64,000 nt of DNA, from positions 310,001-374,000 of the forward strand of contig NZ_JABMKX010000007.1 in the NCBI RefSeq assembly GCF_013204885.1, read 5' to 3'. Numbering within the stretch: the stretch's first letter is position 1; each line of letters starts with the position of its first letter. The stretch comes from Paenibacillus tritici. GTDB lineage: Bacteria > Bacillota > Bacilli > Paenibacillales > Paenibacillaceae. The position numbers and the translations under genes are program-made. The notes beneath the pieces are model-generated. The model saw only the letters and a program-made list of their open reading frames with translations, had not been told where the DNA came from and did no database searches. This document shows positions 1 to 8,401 of the stretch, piece by piece.

Positions 1-260
1 GCTCCGGTGTCCGGCCCCTTGTCCAGGATAGTTGTTAACAAATGCTTACTATTGCCGAGAATATGCAACATGCTGACAGGGCTGTCCGGTACAGCAGGCA
101 ATAACAGCCGGGCGATAACAAGCAGCCACAAGAGGTAACGCACCCGGGCGTTGATGAATCTCCGCAGAACATATTGAATGAACAACACAGCCAGAATCAC
201 CATGCTTGCCGCCAGTGTCTGTTCTGCGGTACCGGCAAACCATCCGTAGACCATATTCAT
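1..260 (-). CDS. BlaR1/MecR1-type M56 sensor peptidase, N-terminal fragment
   Basis: Partial gene whose 3' part lies beyond the left window edge; 86 codons are visible. The ATG at 260-258 overlaps the stop codon of the upstream repressor as ATGA, so the pair is probably translationally coupled. The visible residues begin MNMVYGWFAGTAEQ and form one hydrophobic segment (about residues 12-30), a short basic turn, then a second hydrophobic segment ending RLLLPAVPDSP. That layout and the LLPxxPxSP-like turn are typical of the membrane part of M56 (BlaR1/MecR1) proteins. In known systems the sensor perceives beta-lactam or wall stress and triggers cleavage of the BlaI repressor. The zinc protease motif and any penicillin-binding sensor domain are outside the window, so the signal is unknown. 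The family call rests on position behind blaI as much as on sequence. Confidence 0.75.
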   Translation of the reverse strand, partial: MNMVYGWFAGTAEQTLAASMVILAVLFIQYVLRRFINARVRYLLWLLVIARLLLPAVPDSPVSMLHILGNSKHLLTTILDKGPDTG

Positions 261-667
261 TCCTGCTTACCTGAGTTGCCGCTGGTGCCCTGCGACTTCT
301 TCTCCTTGAGCAGCTGTTCGAGCTGTTCAATCTCCTGCTTGGACAGCTCAACATCCTCCAGGAAGCTGGTCACCATTAACTGGGTAGCTCCGCCGAATAC
401 GCGCTTCAGGAAGGAGCGGCTCTCGGCCCGGACACACTCATTCTCTGACACCAGCGGATAATAGAGATAGCTCCGGCCGGATTTCTCATACGCTATCGCC
501 TTCTTCTTAAGCAGCCGGGTAACGAAGGTGCGCACCGTCTGCTCGCTCCATTCCACAGGTGCAGGCAGGAGCCGGGTGATTTGTTCCGAGGTGAGCGGAT
601 GATGCTCCCAGATAATCTTCATAATTTCCCATTCAGCTTCTGAAATCTTCGGGGTTGTACTCATCAT
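257..667 (-). CDS. BlaI/MecI/CopY family transcriptional repressor
   Basis: 136-residue winged-helix repressor. The N-terminal half (ISEAEWEIMKIIWEHHPLTS, then an EWSEQTVRTFVTRLLKKK recognition helix) is the classic BlaI/MecI fold, and the C-terminal helices carry the dimerisation and cleavage region. A longer frame opens at 694, but the ATG at 667 is preferred: a GGAG sits 5 nt upstream and the longer start would run into the operator. It overlaps the M56 sensor gene by 4 bp, the usual blaI-blaR1 arrangement. Two inverted copies of a TACA-N2-TGTA operator lie just upstream, which implies autoregulation. Targets beyond its own operon cannot be seen; no beta-lactamase gene lies on the visible side. 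Confidence 0.9.
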   Translation of the reverse strand: MMSTTPKISEAEWEIMKIIWEHHPLTSEQITRLLPAPVEWSEQTVRTFVTRLLKKKAIAYEKSGRSYLYYPLVSENECVRAESRSFLKRVFGGATQLMVTSFLEDVELSKQEIEQLEQLLKEKKSQGTSGNSGKQE

Positions 668-696
668 AACAGCTCCATTCCGTGGCGGCGGCATTC

Positions 697-747
697 AATC
701 TACAAGTGTAAATACAATCTCTGTTCTATACATTACACTTGTAGATT
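697..747. promoter_or_regulatory. Tandem BlaI-type operators
   Basis: Two 15-bp copies of AATCTACAAGTGTAA in opposite orientation (697-711 and 733-747) are separated by 21 bp. Each contains the TACA-N2-TGTA core bound by BlaI/MecI-family dimers. They lie directly upstream of the repressor gene, so they are most likely its autoregulatory operators. Confidence 0.75.
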
Positions 748-829
748 TAATTTGTCAAATATGCCCACATTGTGACGATTGAACGCGAAACGACACCCAA
801 AGTGGCTAAGTGGCCGTAACCATAGCAAA

Positions 830-854
830 AAGTACAAGCCAGCGGCTTGTACTT
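830..854 (-). terminator. Intrinsic terminator of the PAP2/SLH gene
   Basis: An 11-bp perfect stem (AAGTACAAGCC pairing with GGCTTGTACTT) with a 3-nt loop, followed on the minus strand by a short T-run. It lies about 50 bp past the stop codon of the phosphatase gene. Confidence 0.75.
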
Positions 855-902
855 CCTGCATCCTATTCATAAGAACTTACTTACTCCTGTCTCACTTGCA
901 GC

Positions 903-3485
903 TTACAAGCCCGCAATCAAAGCCTTAACCGAGCTGTCGCTCTCCAGCGCGCGGATAATCACGGCCACCGCTTCGGCGCGGGTAGCCTGACTTTTTGGAG
1001 CGAACGCTGAAGCAGAGATGCCCTTCACCAGATTAGCCGAAGTGGCCTGGCGGATGGCGCCGGCCGCCCAGTAGCTGCTGCTGACATCCTTGAAGCTCGC
1101 CGGAGTGCCAGTCTGGAGCACGCCGAGATCAAGCACACGGCCGATCATCGTGACCATCTCAGCGCGGGTAATGGTCGCTCCCGGCTTGAAGCTGCCGTCT
1201 GCGTAGCCGGTTACGATGCCTTTATCGGCCAAGGCACCGATATAACCCGCCGCCCAATTGGAGGCAGTATCCCCAAATTTAGAGGCCGCCGATGTAGTGC
1301 CTATCCCGAAGGAACGGGCGATCATCGCTGCGAATTCAGCTCTGGTCACCGGTGCATCCGGACGGAAGGAGCCGTCCGCATAGCCGCTGATGATCTGCAG
1401 CTTCACGGCTGTAGCGATGGTGCTGCTGCCCCAGTGCCCTGCGGTATCCTTGAAGCTGATGCTCTGATTCTTCGTGGCTGCAATGGCTTCAGTCACGGTC
1501 TTGTATACCGCTTCTCTGCTGACCACTCCGGATTGGAACGGATTAACGCCGCTCTGTGGCTGTTTTTCCGGTTCAGCAGGAGTAGTGCTGCCATTCCCTG
1601 GAGTGGTACCGGTAGTCCCTGGTACCGTGCCGGTATTACCAGCCGGAGTACCCGGCGTTCCGCCCGGATTACCGCCGCCAGTTCCTCCGCTTGTCGTATC
1701 TGTAATACTAAGCGCGATCTGATCGCTCAGGTACATGACCTGGGCGTTATATTTGCTTGGCAGTCCTTCAACCTGCACGGAAGCAAACTGCCCGCTGCGC
1801 TGGCTGACGCCATGCGTAATGAGCGGAATCAGGCTGCTGCCTGGAACGTAGCTGTTCGCGAAGTTTACCTTCAGCTTCCCGTCCGCCTTCACTGCGCCCT
1901 TAACGTTAAGCACATCGTCCGCACCGGCAAGATTCAGAACCAGTGAACCTGCGGAGGCCTGGGTGAAGCTGCCTTCGATTACTATTTTACCGTAGACGTT
2001 CTCAACTACAGAACCGCCGGTATTCGTCACATTCCCGCTGCCGAAGGCTGTTGCCGAGTCTCCTTCCAGGATACCTGCGTTCACCTCTGTACCACCGGAA
2101 TACGTGTTGCTGCCCGCCAGCTTAAGCGTGCCTGTACCCTCCTTGGTCAGTCCGCCCGTCCCGGAGATATCATTGCGCCAGCGGTCTGCGGCGTGGAAGC
2201 CGCCCTTCGCAGCGTCCATGGCTACCGTTACATGCTCAGCGAATGCACCGTACCCGTCAGCAGCGGCGAACAGGTTCAATCGTCCCCAGCCTTCGGGATC
2301 ATCCAGCAGCGGATAACCGGAAGGGAGTGCCGTTGTTACGAGAACTGCTCTACGCTGATCCGCACTCAGGTAAGGCAGGCGGGTCTCCAGCAAGACCTCT
2401 GCTCCCTTAGGAGCAACGGCAGGCTCAGCCGTGGATTGAATCTGCGGGAATCCGTAGGTCAGCCGCTGGGTGTACAGGGCCTTATTCTTCGCATAATCCG
2501 TGAACCGGTCTTCTGCGGTACCCGTCTGTGTAAGCAGCACTTCATGAGCCTGAGTATAGGCCGCCTGCTTCAATGCCGCATTATCCGGGTCTGTCAGCGC
2601 ACCTGCTGCGAAGGCCATTGCCGTCACTCGTCCGCCCATAACATCCAGCGGTGAGTGCATCCCGGCGACGACACGGTTGTTGCCCATCTCCGAGGCCCGG
2701 GTCATCAGCTCCTGGAAGCGCTCAGGTACGGAATACGCCAGAGCCAGGGCTGCCAGATAGGAAGCGTTGGTATGTCCGCTCGGGAAGCCGCCGTCTGTGG
2801 CAGGCGTTGTGCTTCTGGCCGGCATCAGCGTCGGCACGATGACAGAGGTATCCTTCCAGCGGAACGGACGCATGTAGCTGTAGAATTTCTTGGCCTGACT
2901 CGTTGAAGCATAATTGCCGCGGACGATTCCGATCAGGTCAACCATTTTGCCCAATTGGGAATCAGAATCCCCGCCCTTATTGGAATCATTGCCGTCATTG
3001 TACTTCACTGTAGTTGCATCATCCGGGATGCTGTTAATGGTAGTGTAGGTTCCTGACATCGTACGGTAGACCTCAGACAACGGACCAAGACCGTCAACTG
3101 CACCATAGGTCTGATTCCGCCGGTCATCGTAATACGCGGCCTCCTCCTCTGCCGGAGTACGGGTCTTAGACAGATCCGCCACATATTGAATGTTGTAATC
3201 CAGCACATCCTTGTTCAGCTTCGTTCCGGTATCCCAGGTAGCGCCCGGTGTCCAAAGATCCAGGAAGCCGGAGAGAACACCGATCGAGGGGTTGGAATAC
3301 ACCGCCAGATTAACAGGTGTGTTATTCTTATAGGTATCTACGAAATGCCCCCATGCCGGAGCAGCCGGCAGCCCGGTTAATGAATTACCCGTGGCCGCCT
3401 CTGCAGGATGTACCGCGATCGAATTCGTGAGGAGTACCAGACCTGCCGTAACAGACAACAGCTTGCTTTTCGACTTCAAGTTCAA
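903..3485 (-). CDS. Secreted PAP2-family acid phosphatase with autotransporter-type repeat and three SLH domains
   Basis: 860 residues from a TTG start with AGGGG 8 nt upstream. A signal peptide ends near residue 30 (PAEA-A). Residues about 40-300 form a class A-type PAP2 phosphatase: a K-x6-RP motif at 199-207, PSGH at 235-238, and an R-x5-H-x3-D motif at 271-281, so all catalytic residues are present. Residues 447-475 (KEGTGTLKLAGSNTYSGG...) match the autotransporter-associated beta-strand repeat, followed by a beta-rich stretch. A Gly/Thr/Pro linker (about 598-645) leads to three SLH domains (about 677-850; first one has GYADGSFRPDAPVTRAEF) that anchor proteins to pyruvylated wall polymer. 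It probably releases phosphate at the cell surface. It is divergent from the AraC regulator, and substrate and regulation are unknown. Confidence 0.9.
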   Translation of the reverse strand: MNLKSKSKLLSVTAGLVLLTNSIAVHPAEAATGNSLTGLPAAPAWGHFVDTYKNNTPVNLAVYSNPSIGVLSGFLDLWTPGATWDTGTKLNKDVLDYNIQYVADLSKTRTPAEEEAAYYDDRRNQTYGAVDGLGPLSEVYRTMSGTYTTINSIPDDATTVKYNDGNDSNKGGDSDSQLGKMVDLIGIVRGNYASTSQAKKFYSYMRPFRWKDTSVIVPTLMPARSTTPATDGGFPSGHTNASYLAALALAYSVPERFQELMTRASEMGNNRVVAGMHSPLDVMGGRVTAMAFAAGALTDPDNAALKQAAYTQAHEVLLTQTGTAEDRFTDYAKNKALYTQRLTYGFPQIQSTAEPAVAPKGAEVLLETRLPYLSADQRRAVLVTTALPSGYPLLDDPEGWGRLNLFAAADGYGAFAEHVTVAMDAAKGGFHAADRWRNDISGTGGLTKEGTGTLKLAGSNTYSGGTEVNAGILEGDSATAFGSGNVTNTGGSVVENVYGKIVIEGSFTQASAGSLVLNLAGADDVLNVKGAVKADGKLKVNFANSYVPGSSLIPLITHGVSQRSGQFASVQVEGLPSKYNAQVMYLSDQIALSITDTTSGGTGGGNPGGTPGTPAGNTGTVPGTTGTTPGNGSTTPAEPEKQPQSGVNPFQSGVVSREAVYKTVTEAIAATKNQSISFKDTAGHWGSSTIATAVKLQIISGYADGSFRPDAPVTRAEFAAMIARSFGIGTTSAASKFGDTASNWAAGYIGALADKGIVTGYADGSFKPGATITRAEMVTMIGRVLDLGVLQTGTPASFKDVSSSYWAAGAIRQATSANLVKGISASAFAPKSQATRAEAVAVIIRALESDSSVKALIAGL

Positions 3486-3694
3486 TGTGTCAGCCCCTAT
3501 CCCAGTAGTATTGGACGTTCCGAATCGGACTCAATATAGCACTAGCCTTCGCCGCCACTCAATAACACAATTTCGCAATTCTATGATTTTGGGAACAATT
3601 CAGCCATTTCCGGACATTTAACCTTCAATTAACACAAGCCACGAACATAACTGTTAGGGGTTAGTGTATAATCCGCTTGGGAGGGGAATACATC

Positions 3695-6040
3695 TTGCGT
3701 AAATGGAACTCGGCTTTCGCCGTCCTGACTGCCTCATACATCTCTGTTGTGTTAGTCATTGTCCTCTTGCTCTGCTCTGCCTTCTATCTTTATTTCTCGA
3801 ACCATTATAAGGAAGAGCTTCAGAGCCGCAACCGGCTCATCCTTGAGAATACAGCCAGTACCATAGAGACCTCCATCCTTGAGCGGGTCCAGCAGATCTA
3901 TCTGGAGGTCTCACTGAACCAGCAGGCAGCGCTCGGCCTGTTACCCGATGCTTCTCTTCCATCGAACCTCAGCAAAGTGAGCAGTCTCCAGGACATGCTG
4001 AGGGCGCAAGTGGCGAGTAACTCGGACTTGATCCAGGCTGTACATCTGTATGCCCCACGGCGGCACATCCTGCTCTCCTCGCTATACGGACTGAAATTCA
4101 ATGCCGATCAGGGAGCCGGGTCTGCCTACTGGAGCGATTGGGTTAATGGAATGAAGCGTAATTCCGGTAACAGACTATGGACAGAAGCCCGCTTCGTCCC
4201 GGAGGATATTGTGTCCAGCATTCCCGGCGGCAGCGGCAGCTCCTTGATTACCTATGCGCACAGCTATCCTTTTCGTTCCTCCGGTGCTGACAGTGAGCTG
4301 CTGATCGCCATTGACCTGAAGGAGCGCGCACTACGTGATATTCTGCTGAATATGATGCCAGCCCGGGATCAGAGCAGCTTCATTGCAACACCATCCGGAC
4401 AAATTCTGGCCGGCTCTCATCCGGATGCGGTGGCCCAGGAAGGCACCTATGCTGCCAGCATTGCTGATGCATTAGCCTCTTCAGAGACCTCCGGGAGCTT
4501 AAGCCAGGAGATTGGTGGTAGCGCTTACGTGATCTCATATCAGGATCTGCCTTCTACCGGCTGGAAGATCTTCAACGCTTCCCCGGCGGACCTCTTTTAT
4601 GAGAAATGGGGGGTTGTCCAGCGGCTCATTCTGTCCCTCTGCCTGTTCGCCCTCTTGGTGGGCATCGGCTTGTCTGGAATCCTGGCCACCCTAAATTACA
4701 GCCCGGTCAAACGGCTCCTCCGGAGGATTAAGGACCTGTCCGGTTCTGCGCCAGATCCTGCCGCTAACGAATTTAGCCTGATTGACTCTGCCTTCGTCCG
4801 GTTGAACGATAAAGTCAGCAGTCTGGAGGACACCCTCCTGGCCAGCAGTCCGCATATCCGGCAGAATATCATCATGAATCTCCTTCAGGGCAGCCCTGCG
4901 CAGGGTAAGGTGACGGGAGATCCTGAATTCCTGGGACTGTCGCCGGAGTATACCCGTTACTGCTGCCTGCTCTTGAATACGCGGGGAGCGTATACTCACA
5001 TGAGTCTTAGCGGGATGCAAACGGCAATGACCGGAATCATCGAAGGGCTTGAGGAGATTCGGCTGCCGGGAAGCCGGATTATCGCCGAAGAGCTTCCGGA
5101 CAAGCAGCTTATTGTAATCCTCGGTACACGCGAAGCCTCCGGGATTCTCCTTGAACAGCTCTCGGAACATATCGTGACGGAGACCCGCAAGCAGTTCCAG
5201 ACCGGGATTCAGCTCTCCCGGGGCTGCTGGGTGGATGACATCCGCCGTCTCCATCACAGCTATACCGAAGCACAGACTTTCATGAAGTATGCTTACTTTT
5301 TGCCGGAGGTAACCGTCTTGAAGGACCGGGACCTGCTGGAGAAGGAGCAGAGTCTTGAGGAGATTCCGCAGCCCGTCCTAACCAGACTCAAGGATAAATT
5401 GCAGACCCGCCAGCTGGAGGAGTCCCTGGCAGCCCTGGAGCAATTGGTGACGGCTATGCGGGAAGGCAGTTACCCTGCGGACTATTGCCACTTCATTCTG
5501 GCAAATACCGTCTTCATGTATTCCGATGTTCTGAAAAGCGTCCGCTATACCCCTGCTCTTCACGGGCATCTGGACCTCTATAACGAGTATATTGCCCTTG
5601 CGGATATCCGGCATTTCCAGGAATGGTTCGCTGCGTCCATCAGCACCTTCATTGCTGATACGGAGAAGCGGAATAGTGACCGCGCGTTGTCGGCTATTGA
5701 AACGGCCAAGGAATATATCGGGAAGCATCTGCCCGAGGATCTGTCCCTGGATGCCGTAGCTTCCAAGGTCTTCATCAGCCCTAAGTATCTAAGCAAGCTG
5801 TTTAAGGAAGAGCTGGGGATCAACTACACCGACTATATCACCGGCAGGCGGATGGAACAGGCCAGGCTGCTGATTGAGAACAACAAGATGTCTGTCGAAC
5901 AGGTTGCCGCTAGCGTCGGCTATGGAACTACAGCTTACTTCATCAAGCGGTTCAAGGAAGTCTACGGCTGTACGCCGGGGAATTACTTGCGCACCGTGAA
6001 TACATTGCAGCCGCCGCAGGCGGAGATTCGTTTAAGTTAA
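3695..6040 (+). CDS. Membrane-bound AraC-family transcriptional regulator
   Basis: About 781 residues. The frame can be extended to a TTG at 3677, but the GGGAGGGG Shine-Dalgarno lies inside that extension, so the TTG at 3695 (MRKWNSAF) is chosen. Architecture: an N-terminal transmembrane helix, an extracellular sensor of roughly 260 residues, a second transmembrane helix (LILSLCLFALLVGIGLSG), a degenerate middle region and a C-terminal AraC double helix-turn-helix over the last 100 or so residues (DLSLDAVASKVFISPKYLSK and VEQVAASVGYGTTAYFIKRF). Paenibacillus has many such sensor-regulators next to ABC sugar importers. The SBP lipoprotein gene follows 12 bp later, so the regulator probably controls that gene or is informed by it. 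The ligand is unknown. Confidence 0.9.
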   Translation: MRKWNSAFAVLTASYISVVLVIVLLLCSAFYLYFSNHYKEELQSRNRLILENTASTIETSILERVQQIYLEVSLNQQAALGLLPDASLPSNLSKVSSLQDMLRAQVASNSDLIQAVHLYAPRRHILLSSLYGLKFNADQGAGSAYWSDWVNGMKRNSGNRLWTEARFVPEDIVSSIPGGSGSSLITYAHSYPFRSSGADSELLIAIDLKERALRDILLNMMPARDQSSFIATPSGQILAGSHPDAVAQEGTYAASIADALASSETSGSLSQEIGGSAYVISYQDLPSTGWKIFNASPADLFYEKWGVVQRLILSLCLFALLVGIGLSGILATLNYSPVKRLLRRIKDLSGSAPDPAANEFSLIDSAFVRLNDKVSSLEDTLLASSPHIRQNIIMNLLQGSPAQGKVTGDPEFLGLSPEYTRYCCLLLNTRGAYTHMSLSGMQTAMTGIIEGLEEIRLPGSRIIAEELPDKQLIVILGTREASGILLEQLSEHIVTETRKQFQTGIQLSRGCWVDDIRRLHHSYTEAQTFMKYAYFLPEVTVLKDRDLLEKEQSLEEIPQPVLTRLKDKLQTRQLEESLAALEQLVTAMREGSYPADYCHFILANTVFMYSDVLKSVRYTPALHGHLDLYNEYIALADIRHFQEWFAASISTFIADTEKRNSDRALSAIETAKEYIGKHLPEDLSLDAVASKVFISPKYLSKLFKEELGINYTDYITGRRMEQARLLIENNKMSVEQVAASVGYGTTAYFIKRFKEVYGCTPGNYLRTVNTLQPPQAEIRLS

Positions 6041-6052
6041 GGAGGGGGACTT

Positions 6053-7726
6053 ATGATTGCATGCAGACTTCGGCGTTATAGCGCCTTCTTGACCTCACCC
6101 GTGCTCTTGCTTCTCTGGGGACTGCTCAGCGGCTGCGGCGGACAGCCCGCTCCGTCCGCTGCTTCGCACGTACAAGAGCCTGGACCACAGGAGGCTTCTG
6201 ATTCTGGTGCTACTGTCCCGAAGTTCAAGATATCCTGGACCATGCATCAGAACCTGCCGGTCGCTGAGGATGCGGTGATGGTCCGGGCTCTGGAGCAGAA
6301 GTTCAATGTAGATCTGGAGTTCTGGAATCTGGCGAACAATAACTATGAGTCGCTGCTCGATCTGAAGCTGGTTCAAGGCCATATTCCAGACTTGTTCCGG
6401 GTCCGGCAGACTCAGGATCTGCTGAAGTATCAGCAGCAGGGCCTGCTCGCCGCCATCCCGGAAGACCTGCTGAACACACACGCCCCCAATATCCTTAAGG
6501 CTATCCGTGAGTACGCACCCGCATATCAGGATTATGGACGCATTAACGGGTCCTATTATGGAATTCCGGTCATTAACCCCACCAATATCTATCGGGTCCC
6601 CGTAGTCTACCGGCAGGACTGGCTGGATAAGCTCGGCCTTACGGTTCCCGGGACCCTGGCCGATTTCGAGAAGGTCATCTATGCCTTTGCGAATCAGGAC
6701 CCTGACGGCAACGGCATTCGGGACACCTACGGGTTATCGCTGGAAGGAATGAATGTTGTCTTCGGCGCATTCGGGCAGATGGTCTTTACAGATCAGCTCT
6801 ACTTCAGCCGGAAGGATCAGGGCCTGGTCATTGGCGCACTGGAGCCGGACATGAAGAAGGCCCTGCACTATCTTCGCAAATGGTACCGTGACGGGATCAT
6901 TGATCCGGAGTTCATCACCGGGGAGAACAGCGGAGGCTACAAGCATCTGTCTCATGCCTTCATCAAAGGGCGGATCGGCATGACCTCCATGGGCAATTAT
7001 TATCACTGGGTTCAGGATGGGGATTATTTAGATTGGAGCCTGGATCACCAGAAGACAGCCAGGCTCGTTCCGGCAGAAGCCACGTTTAACGTGAAGGAGT
7101 TAACCGCCAAGAATCCGCAGGCCAAGATCGTATTCGGCCGGCCGGTCAGCGGTCCAGACGGCAAACGCGGCTCCAAAGCCTACGATATGCTGATGAGCTT
7201 CACCGCCATTGGCGCGGACGCCGCCCAAGAGCCGGGCAAGCTGGAGACCCTACTGCAGATGCTGGATTACGTCAGCGCGAGTCCCGATCCGGATGAAGCC
7301 GCTGCCCTGCAATACGGCATTCAGGGAACCCATTGGGCCTGGGCCGGAACGGGCAAGCAGGACATCATCCTGCTGCCCCCGTATAACCGGATGTTCAGCT
7401 ATCAGAATACCATCGGTGCCAATATCGGCATGACTTTGCCTGTCATTCCTTCAGACCGCAGAGACCAATGGGCGTCTACCCTGGGACTGGATCACGACGG
7501 CATCTATAATGCCCTTGAAGTGGCCACCCCTTCTCTAATCAGGAACAGTCCCGGGCTGATCAAGCTAAGAGACCAGGCGTACATTGCCTTCATCACCGGG
7601 GAACGGCCGCTTGAGGAATTCGGGGAATTCGTGGAGGAGTTCATGTCTGCGGGCGGAGCGGAGGTGCTGAAGGAGGCGAACGAGTCGTATAGGGAGCTTA
7701 TTCCACACCGAATAGGCGAGCAGTAG
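6053..7726 (+). CDS. Extracellular solute-binding lipoprotein (ABC family 1)
   Basis: 557 residues, ATG preceded by AAGGAGGGGG. A signal peptide with lipobox LLSGC marks a lipid-anchored protein. The body has the family 1 sugar/oligosaccharide-binding pattern seen in LplA-like Paenibacillus proteins (FNVDLEFWNLANNNYESLLD, then DQDPDGNGIRDTYGLS-type calcium-like loop near the middle). It is co-directional with the AraC regulator and 12 bp downstream of it, so the two form one transcript. No permease or ATPase gene follows, which is unusual; it either serves a transporter elsewhere or acts as the ligand-binding partner of the sensor. The substrate cannot be predicted from sequence. Confidence 0.88.
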   Translation: MIACRLRRYSAFLTSPVLLLLWGLLSGCGGQPAPSAASHVQEPGPQEASDSGATVPKFKISWTMHQNLPVAEDAVMVRALEQKFNVDLEFWNLANNNYESLLDLKLVQGHIPDLFRVRQTQDLLKYQQQGLLAAIPEDLLNTHAPNILKAIREYAPAYQDYGRINGSYYGIPVINPTNIYRVPVVYRQDWLDKLGLTVPGTLADFEKVIYAFANQDPDGNGIRDTYGLSLEGMNVVFGAFGQMVFTDQLYFSRKDQGLVIGALEPDMKKALHYLRKWYRDGIIDPEFITGENSGGYKHLSHAFIKGRIGMTSMGNYYHWVQDGDYLDWSLDHQKTARLVPAEATFNVKELTAKNPQAKIVFGRPVSGPDGKRGSKAYDMLMSFTAIGADAAQEPGKLETLLQMLDYVSASPDPDEAAALQYGIQGTHWAWAGTGKQDIILLPPYNRMFSYQNTIGANIGMTLPVIPSDRRDQWASTLGLDHDGIYNALEVATPSLIRNSPGLIKLRDQAYIAFITGERPLEEFGEFVEEFMSAGGAEVLKEANESYRELIPHRIGEQ

Positions 7727-7772
7727 AAAAGACCGGAGTCTTCTACATTGCTCACCTCTCCTTCACAGACAG

Positions 7773-7803
7773 GCCGCCCCGGGTCCCCGGAGCGGCTTCT
7801 ATT
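7773..7803 (+). terminator. Probable terminator after the SBP gene
   Basis: A GC-rich hairpin (GCCGC ... GCGGC with an inner CCGG/CCGG stem) followed by TTCTATT, about 50 bp after the SBP stop. The T-run is weak. Confidence 0.4.
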
Positions 7804-7877
7804 AATAATTCGGCATATTCAAACAGCAGCAATCGCCTTAACACAGCCTACCAGCGACTCCTGGCGTTCCTCTAACC

Positions 7878-8231
7878 CTACTCTTCCTGCTCTTCCGCCG
7901 GCTCGCCGAATCCCTCACCCGGCTCCGACCTCTCGTAAGCCTGCAATACCGAATCCAGCAGTCCGGGGAACCGTTCGTCCAGATCCTCTGTCCGCAGCGA
8001 CAGAATACGCTGGGTCCCCTGCACCCGCGTATGAATGACACCCGCTTCGCGTAGCGTCCGGGCATGATGGGTCAGCGTAGACTTGGCAATCGGCACCTTG
8101 AAGCTGTTGCAGGCCTGTGCGCCATGCTTACGGATCTCCGACGCTACATATAGACGGATCGGATCGCTAAGCGCATAGAGCACAGAGGCGAGCTGAATGT
8201 CCTTGCGGTCCGGATGATGGAGCTGCTTCAT
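7878..8231 (-). CDS. ArsR-like winged-helix transcriptional regulator
   Basis: 117 residues. The frame opens at 8285, but the ATG at 8231 (MKQLHHPDRK) has GAAGGGG 8 nt upstream and gives the normal family length. The core (LASVLYALSDPIRLYVASEI, then AKSTLTHHARTLREAGVIHT) is an ArsR-type winged helix, with recognition helix STLTHHARTL. No obvious metal-binding cysteine cluster is present; one cysteine precedes the recognition helix. The acidic tail (EPGEGFGEPAEEQEE) is unusual. It is divergent from an MFS exporter and a perfect inverted repeat lies at the exporter promoter, so it is probably the pump's repressor with a small-molecule inducer. Confidence 0.85.
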   Translation of the reverse strand: MKQLHHPDRKDIQLASVLYALSDPIRLYVASEIRKHGAQACNSFKVPIAKSTLTHHARTLREAGVIHTRVQGTQRILSLRTEDLDERFPGLLDSVLQAYERSEPGEGFGEPAEEQEE

Positions 8232-8320
8232 GAATAAGACCCCTTCGGAGTACAGAATTGTACTTAATTTCTCTCTCAAAATCATGCTCTAACAAGTGGT
8301 TTCTTCGTTCATTTTCCTAA

Positions 8321-8375
8321 TTGCATTTTACATTAGCGCATGCTATATTTCAATAGTTCGTAAGTAATCGAACTA
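8321..8375 (+). promoter_or_regulatory. MFS pump promoter with overlapping palindromic operator
   Basis: A -35 TTGCAT (8321-8326), 17-bp spacer and extended -10 TGC-TATATT (8341-8349) would start transcription near 8356. The inverted repeat TAGTTCG-N8-CGAACTA (8354-8375) sits exactly on that start point, the standard geometry for repression by the divergently encoded ArsR-like protein. Confidence 0.6.
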
Positions 8376-8401
8376 TACAATAATAAAGGAGTGGCATTCT
8401 C

